Part shown: in pieces, positions 7,309-15,001 of the stretch
Position numbering within the stretch: the first letter of the stretch is position 1
Layout of the letters: the number at the start of each line of letters is the position of its first letter
Source: Lachnospiraceae bacterium UBA3282
GTDB lineage: Bacteria; Bacillota; Clostridia; Lachnospirales; Lachnospiraceae
Assembly: GCA_002361735.1 (NCBI GenBank)
Contig: DETS01000002.1
Coordinates: 9,280-48,655 of the forward strand
Direction of reading: 5' to 3'
DNA: 39,376 bases
Notes under the pieces: model-generated
Databases searched by the model: none
Told to the model about the DNA's origin: nothing
What the model saw: only the letters and a program-made list of their open reading frames with translations
Made by a program: the position numbers and the translations under genes

Positions 7309-8355
7309 CTATATGATCAGCATCGCATCCCCAAAAGAGAAAAACCGATACCGCTCCTCCACCGCCTCCCGATACGCCGCCAGCACATTCTCCCTGCCGG
7401 CAAGCGCGGACACTAACATCACCAGTGTGGACTCAGGCAGATGAAAATTCGTGATCAGGCAATCCAGCACCTTAAACTGATAACCGGGATAAATAAAAAT
7501 CTCCGTATCTCCGCAGCCCGCCTGTACTCTCCCGTTTCCGTCCGCCGCGCTCTCAATAGTACGGCAACTCGTCGTTCCTACGCAAATGACTCTCCCGCCG
7601 TTTTCTTTGGTACGGTTAATCAAATTCGCCGTCTCATCGGTGATTTCATAGTGTTCGCTGTGCATATGGTGATCCGAGAGATTTTCGGCTTTCACCGGGC
7701 GAAAGGTTCCCAGCCCCACATGAAGGGTCACAAAAGCAGTCTCTACGCCCATCGCGCGAATCTCCGCCAGCAGTTTTTCCGTGAAATGCAAACCGGCTGT
7801 CGGCGCTGCCGCAGAGCCCTCATACTTCGCATACACGGTCTGATAACGGTTCTTATCCTGCAGTTTATGAGTTATGTAAGGCGGCAGGGGCATCTCTCCG
7901 AGACGATCCAAGACCTCCTCAAAAATTCCCTCATAGGAAAACTGAATCAAGCGGTTGCCTTCCTCTACGACTTCCAATACCTCCGCATGAAGCGAGCCTT
8001 CCCCAAAGACGATCTTTGTCCCCGGTCTTGCCTTTTTTCCCGGTTTGACAAGAGTCTCCCAGACGTCGTTTTCGCGGCGTTTTAACAGCAGCACCTCAAT
8101 CGCCGCGCCCGTATCTTCCTTCACACCCATCAGCCTTGCCGGAATCACCTTGGTATTATTTAAGACCAGACAATCGCCCGGCCTTAAATAATTTGTAATC
8201 TCCTGAAACCGATGGTGCTCCACCGCACCGGTATCCTTATTTAACACAAGCAGTCTCGATGCGGAGCGGTCCTCCAAAGGATCCTGCGCGATCAATTCCT
8301 GCGGCAGATCAAAATAAAAATCTGATTTTTTCAGTTCTGTCATATTGTCATCCAT
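7309..8355 (-). CDS. queA: tRNA preQ1 ribosyltransferase-isomerase QueA
   Basis: QueA transfers and isomerises the ribosyl part of S-adenosylmethionine onto preQ1 at tRNA position 34, forming epoxyqueuosine in GUN-anticodon tRNAs. The 348-residue protein is full length. It starts with the family pattern SDFYFDLPQELIAQDPLEDR and carries LVLNNTKVIPARLMG, PLPPYITH, SAAAPTAGLHFTEKLL, VTLHVGLGTFRPV and the C-terminal ITNFHLPESTLVMLVSAL. The first ATG is preceded by GGGAA thirteen bases upstream; a second ATG four codons later is possible. The gene starts 16 bases after the M18 peptidase stop, so it is the last gene of the pheS operon, which is sensible for a tRNA-modification enzyme. The terminator at 7239-7279 follows. 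Confidence 0.96.
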   Translation of the reverse strand: MDDNMTELKKSDFYFDLPQELIAQDPLEDRSASRLLVLNKDTGAVEHHRFQEITNYLRPGDCLVLNNTKVIPARLMGVKEDTGAAIEVLLLKRRENDVWETLVKPGKKARPGTKIVFGEGSLHAEVLEVVEEGNRLIQFSYEGIFEEVLDRLGEMPLPPYITHKLQDKNRYQTVYAKYEGSAAAPTAGLHFTEKLLAEIRAMGVETAFVTLHVGLGTFRPVKAENLSDHHMHSEHYEITDETANLINRTKENGGRVICVGTTSCRTIESAADGNGRVQAGCGDTEIFIYPGYQFKVLDCLITNFHLPESTLVMLVSALAGRENVLAAYREAVEERYRFFSFGDAMLII

Positions 8356-8371
8356 TCTAAATATATTTCCC

Positions 8372-9805
8372 TTACAGGTTTGCGTGTTTCAAAAACGCTA
8401 CATACCCGCGCTTGGTCTCATACACATCCGCCTTGCTGGTCGCTTCCCAGGGCGCGTGCATATTGAGCACCGCCACACCGCTGTCGATCACGTTCATCCC
8501 GTAGAGTGCAAGGATATAGGCAATCGTACCGCCGCCGCCCAAATCTACCTTTCCAAGCTCCGCCGTCTGGAAATTGATTTTTTCCTTCTCAAAGATGGTG
8601 CGGATATGCCCCATATACTCGGCGTTGGCGTCATTTGATCCGGATTTCCCGCGGGAACCCGTAAATTTATTGAATACCATGCCGCTACCCAGATAAGCCA
8701 CGTTCTTCTTATCGAAACTGGACGCGTAGGTAGGGTCAAAAGCGCTGCTCACATCGGAGGAAAGCATACAGGAATGCGCCAAGCATCTGCGCAGGGCAAG
8801 TTCATTGTATTCACCCGTCAAGCCCATGACTTCCGCCACGGCATTTTCAAAAAACTTCGACTGCATCCCCGTTGCGCCCACGCTGCCGATTTCCTCCTTA
8901 TCCACCAGGATACAGCAGGCGGTACGCTCTGTCTGTCCAATCTCCAACATGGCTTTTAAGGAAGAAAAGGCGCACACCCTGTCATCCTGCCCGTAAGCTA
9001 AGATCATGCTCCTGTCAAATCCGGCTTCTCTCGCCTTTCCCGCAGGCACAACTTCAAGTTCCGCTGAAATAAAGTCCTCCTCCTCGAAATCATAATCTCT
9101 CTTTAAGATTTCAAGGATTCCCTTCTTTACGGCATCCTTTGGCGCACTGTTCTCTCCCTCTGCATCGTCCTTGTTTTTCTTATCTTTCTTTTCAATGACC
9201 AGCGGTTTATTGCCGATAATGATATCAAGCGCCTCGCCCTCAATCACTTTATTTGCCTTTTTCTCCATCTGCTCCTGCGCCAGGTGGATCAAGAGGTCTG
9301 AGACGAAAAATACGGGATCGTCCTCATTTTCGCCCACGTTGATTTCAACGGTGCTGCCGTCCTTTTTCACCACCACGCCGTGGATCGCCAAAGGAATCGT
9401 CACCCATTGATACTTTTTCACACCGCCGTAATAATGCGTATCCAGATAAGCAAAGCCGCCGTCCTCATAAAGGGGATTCTGCTTCACGTCAAGGCGCGGG
9501 GAGTCAATGTGCGCTCCTAAAATATTGATGCCCTCCGCAAGCGGCTTTTTGCCGATCTGAAACAGGACGATGGACTTATTCATCCACACAGCATAAACTT
9601 TATCTCCTGTCTTCAGCTTCTTTCCTTCTTTTACCAACGTCTCCAGTTCCTGATAACCCGCCGCTTCCACGGTGTTCACGATCTGATCGATGCACTCCCG
9701 CTCGGTCTTGCCGTTATCCAGAAAATCCATGTATTCTCTGGCAAAAACATCCACTTCTTTCAGCTGCTTTGCATTATAAGTTTCCCAAGTGTTTTTCTGT
9801 TCCAT
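8372..9805 (-). CDS. M18 family zinc aminopeptidase
   Basis: This is a 477-residue cytosolic metallo-aminopeptidase of the M18 (aspartyl aminopeptidase/ApeA-type) family, which removes N-terminal residues from peptides. Expected metal and catalytic residues are visible: His99 and Asp101 in AHIDSPRLD, the Asp pair at 274-275 in GQDDRVCAFSS, Glu304-Glu305 in DKEEIGSVGATG, Asp351 in SSDVSSAFDP, and His450 in MHAPWEATSKAD. Residues about 205-225 form a charged Lys/Asp/Glu-rich insertion in the middle domain. The start has AGAGGG upstream. It lies 39 bases after pheT and 16 before queA, so it appears to be a passenger in the pheST operon rather than a translation protein. Confidence 0.93.
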   Translation of the reverse strand: MEQKNTWETYNAKQLKEVDVFAREYMDFLDNGKTERECIDQIVNTVEAAGYQELETLVKEGKKLKTGDKVYAVWMNKSIVLFQIGKKPLAEGINILGAHIDSPRLDVKQNPLYEDGGFAYLDTHYYGGVKKYQWVTIPLAIHGVVVKKDGSTVEINVGENEDDPVFFVSDLLIHLAQEQMEKKANKVIEGEALDIIIGNKPLVIEKKDKKNKDDAEGENSAPKDAVKKGILEILKRDYDFEEEDFISAELEVVPAGKAREAGFDRSMILAYGQDDRVCAFSSLKAMLEIGQTERTACCILVDKEEIGSVGATGMQSKFFENAVAEVMGLTGEYNELALRRCLAHSCMLSSDVSSAFDPTYASSFDKKNVAYLGSGMVFNKFTGSRGKSGSNDANAEYMGHIRTIFEKEKINFQTAELGKVDLGGGGTIAYILALYGMNVIDSGVAVLNMHAPWEATSKADVYETKRGYVAFLKHANL

Positions 9806-9844
9806 ATGCCCTCTACTTTCCGCGTGTTTTCCCTGCGCACGCTC

Positions 9845-12265
9845 CTAACTTCTCAACTCGATTCCCATACCTTCCAGTCCATTGAGAATCTTCTTCATCG
9901 CCGCCGTCACATCCGCTTCTTCCAGCGTCTTATCCTTGGCACGGAAGGTAATGGAGTACGCCATGGACTTAAAGCCCTCTTTAATCTGGTCGCCCTCATA
10001 GATATCAAAGAGCTGATACTCCTCCAAGATCTTACCGCCGCGCTGGGCGATGATTGCTTCGATTTCACCCGCCATCACTTTCTTCGGCACCACCATACTG
10101 ATATCACGAAGCACCGCAGGGTATTTCGCGATGCCCTCATACTTTCTGTCAAAGGTCGCAAGCGGCAGGATCGCGGGAATGTCAAGTACCGCCACATATA
10201 CTCTGGTCTTGATTGCATAGTTGTCGCAGACCTCCGGATGCACCTCGCCAAGATAGCCAATCTGCGTCCCCTCATAAATAACATCCGCCTGTCTGCCCGG
10301 ATGCAGATACGGTCTGCCCGCATTCGGATCGTAGTTCGGCTTCTTCTTCATGCCGATGCTGTCAAAGAACTCCTCGATTACACCCTTCATGGTAAAGAAA
10401 TCGCCTTCGCCGTACATACCGAGTGTAAACTGCATCCGCTCCTCAGGAAGCTCCGTCAGCGGCAGCGCCTTAGGAAGATAAATGTTACTGAGTTCGTAAA
10501 GGCGCACATCCTTATTCCGCCTGTTGTAGTTGGTAGCAAGGCTTGTCAGCATCCCGTTCAGGGAAACCGTGCGCATGATCGAGAAGTCTTCCCCCAGCGG
10601 GTTGGCAATCGTAATCGCCGCTCTTGCCGGGTCATCCGCAGGCAACAGGAGCTTGTCGAACACCTTCGGGCTCTCAAAGGAATAGCACATACCCTGCGAA
10701 AAGCCGCAGTATTCCGCGATATCCCTTGCCTTCTGCTCGACCCGCAGCTTGAAAGGCAGTCTTCCCATAGTCGCCTCGCCGTTTGGCAGCGTGGTCGGAA
10801 TTTTATCATAACCGTAAAAGCGCGCCACTTCCTCCGCGATATCGCACTGTCTCAAAATATCCTGACGGAAGGTGGGAACCGTGAGCGTCCTCTTTGCCGC
10901 ATCATACTCCACTTCGATCATTTTAAAGATCTCCAGCATTTCCTGCTCAGAGACATCCGTCCCCAGAAGGTTATTGTAATATGCAGGCTCAAAAGGAAGC
11001 ACCACCTTCTCCTTCATCTCGCCGTGCACATCCACCATACCGCTTACCACCTCACCGCAGCCAAGCTCCTCGATGAGCTGGCAGGCTCTGTTGATGGCTT
11101 CCTCCGCATTATGGGGATCCAGCCCTTTTTCAAACTTGCCCGAAGCGTCCGTGCGCAGTCCCAGCCGCTTTGCCGACTTACGGATATTAGGACCGTTAAA
11201 GGTAGCCGCCTCGAAAAGCACGGTCGTCACACTGTCGGTGATCATGGAATTTTCGCCGCCCATGATGCCGGCAATACCCACCTCTTTCTCCGCGTCGCAG
11301 ATCATCAGCACATCCGAATCCAATTTCCTGTCCTGCCCGTCCAGCGTGCGGAAGACATCGCCGTCCTTTGCCCTGCGGACAATGATCTGATTGCCTGCAA
11401 TGGTGGAGAGGTCAAAGGCGTGCATGGGCTGACCGTACTCCTCCATCACATAGTTAGTTATGTCAACCAGATTGTTGATGGGGCGGATGCCGCTGGCTGC
11501 AAGGCGTCTTTGCATCCACTTCGGCGAAGGCGCAATCTTGATATTTTTGCAGACTCTCGCGCAGTATCTGGGGCAGAGTTCCTTGTCCTGCACATCCACA
11601 AAAATATAGTCTTCCGCTTTCTCGCCGTTGCCTTTTACACTTACTTGTGGCGCGATAAAGGGCTTTTTGAAGGTAGCCGCCGCCTCTCTGGCGATACCGA
11701 TCACACTATAACAGTCTACGCGGTTTGAGGTCACTTCATACTCGAACACCGTATCCCGCAGCCCAAGTTCCTCCACCGCGTCCGCGCCGACCTGCACATC
11801 GTCTCCAAAAATGTAAATGCCGTTTTCCGGCGCTTCCGGATAAAAATTCCTGTCGGAGCCAAGCTCCTCAATGGAGCACATCATGCCGTTTGACGGCACG
11901 CCGCGAAGCTTTCCCGCCTTAATTGCAATGCCATCCTCCGGCAGAGGGCCGCCGTCGTGTCCGCCCGCCACCTTGCCGCCGTCCAAAACAACGGGCACTT
12001 TGTCACCCTCTTTTACATTAGGTGCTCCGGTGACGATCTGAATGACCTCATTTCCGATATCCACTTGACAGACGATCAGTTTATCCGCGTCGGGGTGTTT
12101 CTCAATCCTTTTGATCTGTCCAATCACGATTTTTTCCAGATTTTTATCCAGTCTGGTATAACCCTCCACCTTTGTTCCGGAAAGCGTCATCGCGTCCATA
12201 TACTCCTGATCCGTGCACGTTAAATCCGGCACATATGCTTTAATCCATGACAATGCTGTATTCAT
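9845..12265 (-). CDS. pheT: Phenylalanine-tRNA ligase beta subunit
   Basis: This is the beta chain of the (alpha-beta)2 enzyme that charges tRNA-Phe. The 806 residues are the normal length. The order is an N-terminal leader (ALSWIKAYVPDL), an EMAPII-like tRNA-binding fold (about 40-150, with HPDADKLIVCQVDIG), and the B3/B4 editing domain (NLVDITNYVMEEYGQPMHAF). Then come the B5 and catalytic-like core (DIAEEVARFYGYDKIP, LYELSNIYLP) and the C-terminal FDX-ACB anticodon-binding domain (KYPAVLRDISMVVP). The gene is separated from pheS by a tautomerase gene and a 148-base gap, which is unusual. It is probably controlled by the T-box before pheS. A long reading frame on the opposite strand (9806-11728) is a shadow. 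Confidence 0.97.
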   Translation of the reverse strand: MNTALSWIKAYVPDLTCTDQEYMDAMTLSGTKVEGYTRLDKNLEKIVIGQIKRIEKHPDADKLIVCQVDIGNEVIQIVTGAPNVKEGDKVPVVLDGGKVAGGHDGGPLPEDGIAIKAGKLRGVPSNGMMCSIEELGSDRNFYPEAPENGIYIFGDDVQVGADAVEELGLRDTVFEYEVTSNRVDCYSVIGIAREAAATFKKPFIAPQVSVKGNGEKAEDYIFVDVQDKELCPRYCARVCKNIKIAPSPKWMQRRLAASGIRPINNLVDITNYVMEEYGQPMHAFDLSTIAGNQIIVRRAKDGDVFRTLDGQDRKLDSDVLMICDAEKEVGIAGIMGGENSMITDSVTTVLFEAATFNGPNIRKSAKRLGLRTDASGKFEKGLDPHNAEEAINRACQLIEELGCGEVVSGMVDVHGEMKEKVVLPFEPAYYNNLLGTDVSEQEMLEIFKMIEVEYDAAKRTLTVPTFRQDILRQCDIAEEVARFYGYDKIPTTLPNGEATMGRLPFKLRVEQKARDIAEYCGFSQGMCYSFESPKVFDKLLLPADDPARAAITIANPLGEDFSIMRTVSLNGMLTSLATNYNRRNKDVRLYELSNIYLPKALPLTELPEERMQFTLGMYGEGDFFTMKGVIEEFFDSIGMKKKPNYDPNAGRPYLHPGRQADVIYEGTQIGYLGEVHPEVCDNYAIKTRVYVAVLDIPAILPLATFDRKYEGIAKYPAVLRDISMVVPKKVMAGEIEAIIAQRGGKILEEYQLFDIYEGDQIKEGFKSMAYSITFRAKDKTLEEADVTAAMKKILNGLEGMGIELRS

Positions 12266-12413
12266 ATCAATTTCATTCCCTTCTATTTATTTTCTTCTTT
12301 TCAAATAGATTCATAGTACTTTTTCAAATAGTTCCTAATATTTTATGGCGTAACAGAATTTTTCTCGTTTCTTTTTCTTAGATGCCATACATTTTTATCA
12401 TACAATATATCAC

Positions 12414-12644
12414 TTAATCATACGAGTATCCCGGGTTTTTGTATAGCAACTCCTGATCGGCAGCCATATCTTTATCCCAGACTTTCTCTTTCCAGTCCTC
12501 CTGCGCAACATCTTCAATCGCAACGGAGACACTGGAAATATCGCAGTCAAGTATTTCAGAAATGTCTTCCGCAATCTTTTCCGCACATCTTCTCTTCTGC
12601 TCCTCTGTCCTGCCGGAAAAACATTTGATTTTTACATGTGGCAT
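12414..12644 (-). CDS. 4-oxalocrotonate tautomerase-like small protein
   Basis: The 76-residue protein begins Met-Pro-His-Val-Lys-Ile. After Met removal the N-terminal proline would be the catalytic base of the tautomerase superfamily. The pattern GRTEEQKRRCAEKIAEDI followed by SVSVAIEDV matches the beta-alpha-beta fold, and the C-terminal DKDMAADQELLYKNPGY resembles the longer members such as YdcE/PptA of E. coli. These enzymes interconvert keto and enol forms of small acids; the physiological substrate is usually unknown. It sits between pheS (56-base gap) and pheT (148-base gap) on the same strand, so it is probably co-transcribed. The gap before pheT holds no clear promoter or terminator. 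Confidence 0.85.
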   Translation of the reverse strand: MPHVKIKCFSGRTEEQKRRCAEKIAEDISEILDCDISSVSVAIEDVAQEDWKEKVWDKDMAADQELLYKNPGYSYD

Positions 12645-12700
12645 ATCTATTTCCTTTCACAATTACTTCCGTTTCCAAACAGTTTAACATCCTTTATCCA

Positions 12701-13720
12701 TTAAAACTGTTTTAGGAAGCGGATATCATTTTCATACAACAGCCTCAAATCGTCGATCTCATATTTCAGCAGCGCGATACGCTCCAACCCCACACCGAAC
12801 GCAAACCCTGTATATTTCTCAGGGTCGATGCCGCTCATCTCCAGCACATGGGGATGCACCATACCACAGCCTAAAATCTCAATCCAGCCCTCTCCCTTGC
12901 AGAAACGGCATCCCTTGCCGCCGCACTTGAAACAAGATACATCCATCTCCGCGCTCGGCTCCGTGAACGGGAAGTGGTGTGGTCTGAATTTCACCTTCGT
13001 ATCCTCCCCGAACAGTTCCTTTGCAAACTCCGCCAGCGTCCCCTTCAAGTCCGCCAACGTAATATGCCTATCTATTACCAATCCCTCAATCTGATGGAAG
13101 GACGGGGAATGGGTCGCATCCAGTTCGTCGGAACGGAACACCCGCCCCGGCGCGATCATGCGGATGGGCAGTTTGCCCTTCTCCATTTCATGCACCTGCG
13201 TGGAGGAAGTCTGTGTGCGCAGCAGAATGTCTCCCGTGATATAGAAGGTGTCCTGCTCGTCCTTTGCAGGATGATCCGCAGGGATATTTAATGCCTCAAA
13301 ATTATAGTAATCCTTCTCTACATCGGGGCCTTCCACCACCTCATAGCCCATGCCGATGAAGATGCGCTCCACTTCTTCCAGCGCAATGGTATTCGGATGG
13401 CGGTGTCCCACCTTTGCCTTTTTTGCAGGCAGAGTGACGTCGATAACTTCTGTTTTTAAGCGGGTCTCGCGAATCGCCCGCTCCATTTTTTTAACGGAAG
13501 CCTCCAACACCTTTTCGATTTCCTCACGGGTCTCATTGACAAGCTGCCCCACCTTCGGTCGGTCCTCCGGCGCCACATCCTTCATGCTCTTTAACACCGC
13601 CGTCAATTCTCCCTTTTTCCCCAGGAAGTTGACCTTCACCTCATTGAGTTTTTCGAGGGCGTCGCTGGCCTCGATCTGACGCAGCGCCTCGGCTTTGATC
13701 TGTTCCAATTTTTCTTTCAT
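12701..13720 (-). CDS. pheS: Phenylalanine-tRNA ligase alpha subunit
   Basis: This is the catalytic alpha chain of phenylalanyl-tRNA synthetase, 339 residues, full length. An N-terminal coiled coil (about 1-90) that contacts tRNA-Phe is followed by the class II core. The core holds HPNTIALEEVERIF (108-121), motif 2 FRSDELDATHSPSFHQIEG (195-213) and motif 3 GVGLERIALLKY. A Cys cluster CFKCGGKGCRFC (263-274) sits in the insertion; many Firmicute PheS proteins carry a similar cluster. The start is supported by AAAGGA ten bases upstream. Expression is expected to rise when tRNA-Phe is uncharged, through the T-box leader upstream. Confidence 0.97.
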   Translation of the reverse strand: MKEKLEQIKAEALRQIEASDALEKLNEVKVNFLGKKGELTAVLKSMKDVAPEDRPKVGQLVNETREEIEKVLEASVKKMERAIRETRLKTEVIDVTLPAKKAKVGHRHPNTIALEEVERIFIGMGYEVVEGPDVEKDYYNFEALNIPADHPAKDEQDTFYITGDILLRTQTSSTQVHEMEKGKLPIRMIAPGRVFRSDELDATHSPSFHQIEGLVIDRHITLADLKGTLAEFAKELFGEDTKVKFRPHHFPFTEPSAEMDVSCFKCGGKGCRFCKGEGWIEILGCGMVHPHVLEMSGIDPEKYTGFAFGVGLERIALLKYEIDDLRLLYENDIRFLKQF

Positions 13721-13771
13721 AGCTTTTATCCTTTCTTCCTATTTTTTCTTTTTTCCGTCTCTGCTTATGCG

Positions 13772-13803
13772 CGAAAAATCCCATGTGCATTTCTACACAT
13801 GGG
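13772..13803 (-). terminator. T-box-regulated terminator before pheS
   Basis: Minus-strand stem CCCATGTG / CACATGGG (13796-13803 with 13780-13787) with an 8-base loop is followed by GATTTTT. It overlaps the CGTCCC part of the T-box element, so it is mutually exclusive with the antiterminator. Confidence 0.85.
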
Positions 13804-14118
13804 ACGAATCTACTCCGCGGTACCACCCAATTTCCCGCTTGCGGCTTCTGACTCAACACAAACCTGCAAACGGACGCTTCTTTCGGCGTAACGTGCCTGT
13901 ACGTTTCGCGCTAATTGTTCTGCAGACAAATGCCGCATCCCGTTCACACGAACAGCTCCGGTGGGAAATTCGGAAAACCTTTGAACCGAAGGGAACTTAC
14001 AGCCGATGATTCCCTCTCTCTGGCGGAAAATCGTTTCCTACTGACACCTTCACAGCCTTTCGTAACTATTTCATTCCTTACTATCTTTCCTGCTCAATTA
14101 TGTTTCTCAACAAATCTA
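13772..14118 (-). promoter_or_regulatory. T-box leader (tRNA-Phe sensing) of pheS operon
   Basis: The minus strand carries the T-box core GGTGGTACCGCG (13816-13827), followed by CGTCCC and the terminator. Upstream lie an AGAGAG segment and a GGGAA/TTCCC stem that fits the distal part of stem I. A UUC followed by A at 13983-13985 is a candidate phenylalanine specifier, but its placement is uncertain because I did not fold the RNA. The whole leader is about 347 bases from the predicted transcription start, normal for T-boxes. Uncharged tRNA-Phe would stabilise the antiterminator and allow transcription of pheS and the genes after it. This accounts for the 407-base gap between pheS and the YihY gene. 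Confidence 0.92.
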
Positions 14119-14124
14119 TCTGCT

Positions 14125-14153
14125 ATTCTAGTGTTTTTGCGGCGACTTGTCAA
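14125..14153 (-). promoter_or_regulatory. Consensus promoter of the pheS operon
   Basis: On the minus strand TTGACA (14148-14153) and TAGAAT (14125-14130) are separated by 17 bases. The -10 box overlaps the stop codon of the YihY gene, so the T-box transcript starts right at that gene's end, near 14118. Confidence 0.75.
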
Positions 14154-14985
14154 GCCACCCGAACAGAAATTTATAAACGGGACCAAAATAGCGGTTGATA
14201 TGCGCCCCAATCATCAAGATATACATCAGCATATAGAACCAGAGCATTAAAATGACCACTGTGGTCAAACTCCCGTAGGTACCAAAATCATTGTAATGAT
14301 CCACATAAATCGAAAAAGCATAGGAGGCAACACTCCATAATACCGCAGCAAATGCCGCTCCCGGAAGCTGCGCCTTAAACCGCAGCTTGCAGCTTGGCAC
14401 AAAGGCGTAGATCATAGCAAAAATAAAAGTCAGAATCAGCCACGACGCAAGGAAACGAAAACGCATGATAAAATGCACCAGTATGTGAAGCGGCGGGATA
14501 TCTCGCAGCAGAATATCTACAATTACATTACCGAATACCATCACAAACAGCGCCACCAGCATTGCCACTAAAATGATTACCGTATAGAAACAGGCTATCA
14601 TCCGCAGCACCACATAGTTTCGCTTCTCCTCCACATCGTTGACCGCGTTTAAGCCGTAAATAAGCGCCAGCATAGCCTTTGCTGCCGACCAGATGGTGAC
14701 GATGGCAAATACTGTGATTGTTCCCGCCGATTTTGCATAGACATCCGACACGACACGCACCACCAGACCGTCCACGGCGTCCGGCGTAAACTGCGTGATC
14801 GCGCCGATCAGATTCGCTTCGGTCAATCTCGTGAACGGCAGGATCGCACACAGCGCCATTAAAAGCGGTATCATGGACAGAAAAAGAAAGAACGCTGTGC
14901 TCGCCGCAAAAGCGCTGATATTCTTCTTCGTCATTTGCCAGTTAAAATCGCGAAATATGAGAAACAGCCGATAAATCATGCGCAT
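14128..14985 (-). CDS. YihY/BrkB family membrane protein
   Basis: This 285-residue integral membrane protein has about six helices. It matches the YihY/virulence factor BrkB family (often mis-called ribonuclease BN) by NISAFAASTAFFLFLSMIPL in helix 1, AKAMLALIYGLNAVND, and the C-terminal part with GTYGSLTTVVILMLWFYML. The molecular function is not established. The frame is open further upstream, but that part overlaps the SpoIID-domain gene. I place the start at 14985 because GGAG lies eleven bases upstream, right after the SpoIID stop codon. The two genes are therefore a translationally close pair. No terminator was found after it; the T-box promoter overlaps its stop. Confidence 0.88.
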   Translation of the reverse strand: MRMIYRLFLIFRDFNWQMTKKNISAFAASTAFFLFLSMIPLLMALCAILPFTRLTEANLIGAITQFTPDAVDGLVVRVVSDVYAKSAGTITVFAIVTIWSAAKAMLALIYGLNAVNDVEEKRNYVVLRMIACFYTVIILVAMLVALFVMVFGNVIVDILLRDIPPLHILVHFIMRFRFLASWLILTFIFAMIYAFVPSCKLRFKAQLPGAAFAAVLWSVASYAFSIYVDHYNDFGTYGSLTTVVILMLWFYMLMYILMIGAHINRYFGPVYKFLFGWLDKSPQKH

Positions 14986-15001
14986 CGTTTTCCCGTCTCC
15001 G

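Noticed and set aside
9806..11728. 640-codon plus-strand frame opposite pheT
   Set aside because: It is antisense to the conserved pheT gene; its His/Arg/Leu-rich composition is typical of a shadow frame, and it matches no family.
12300..12400. 17-codon frame (MASKKKKREKF...) and a repeated CTATTTGAAAA between the tautomerase gene and pheT
   Set aside because: No ribosome site, and no tandem Phe codons that would indicate an attenuator leader; probably chance.
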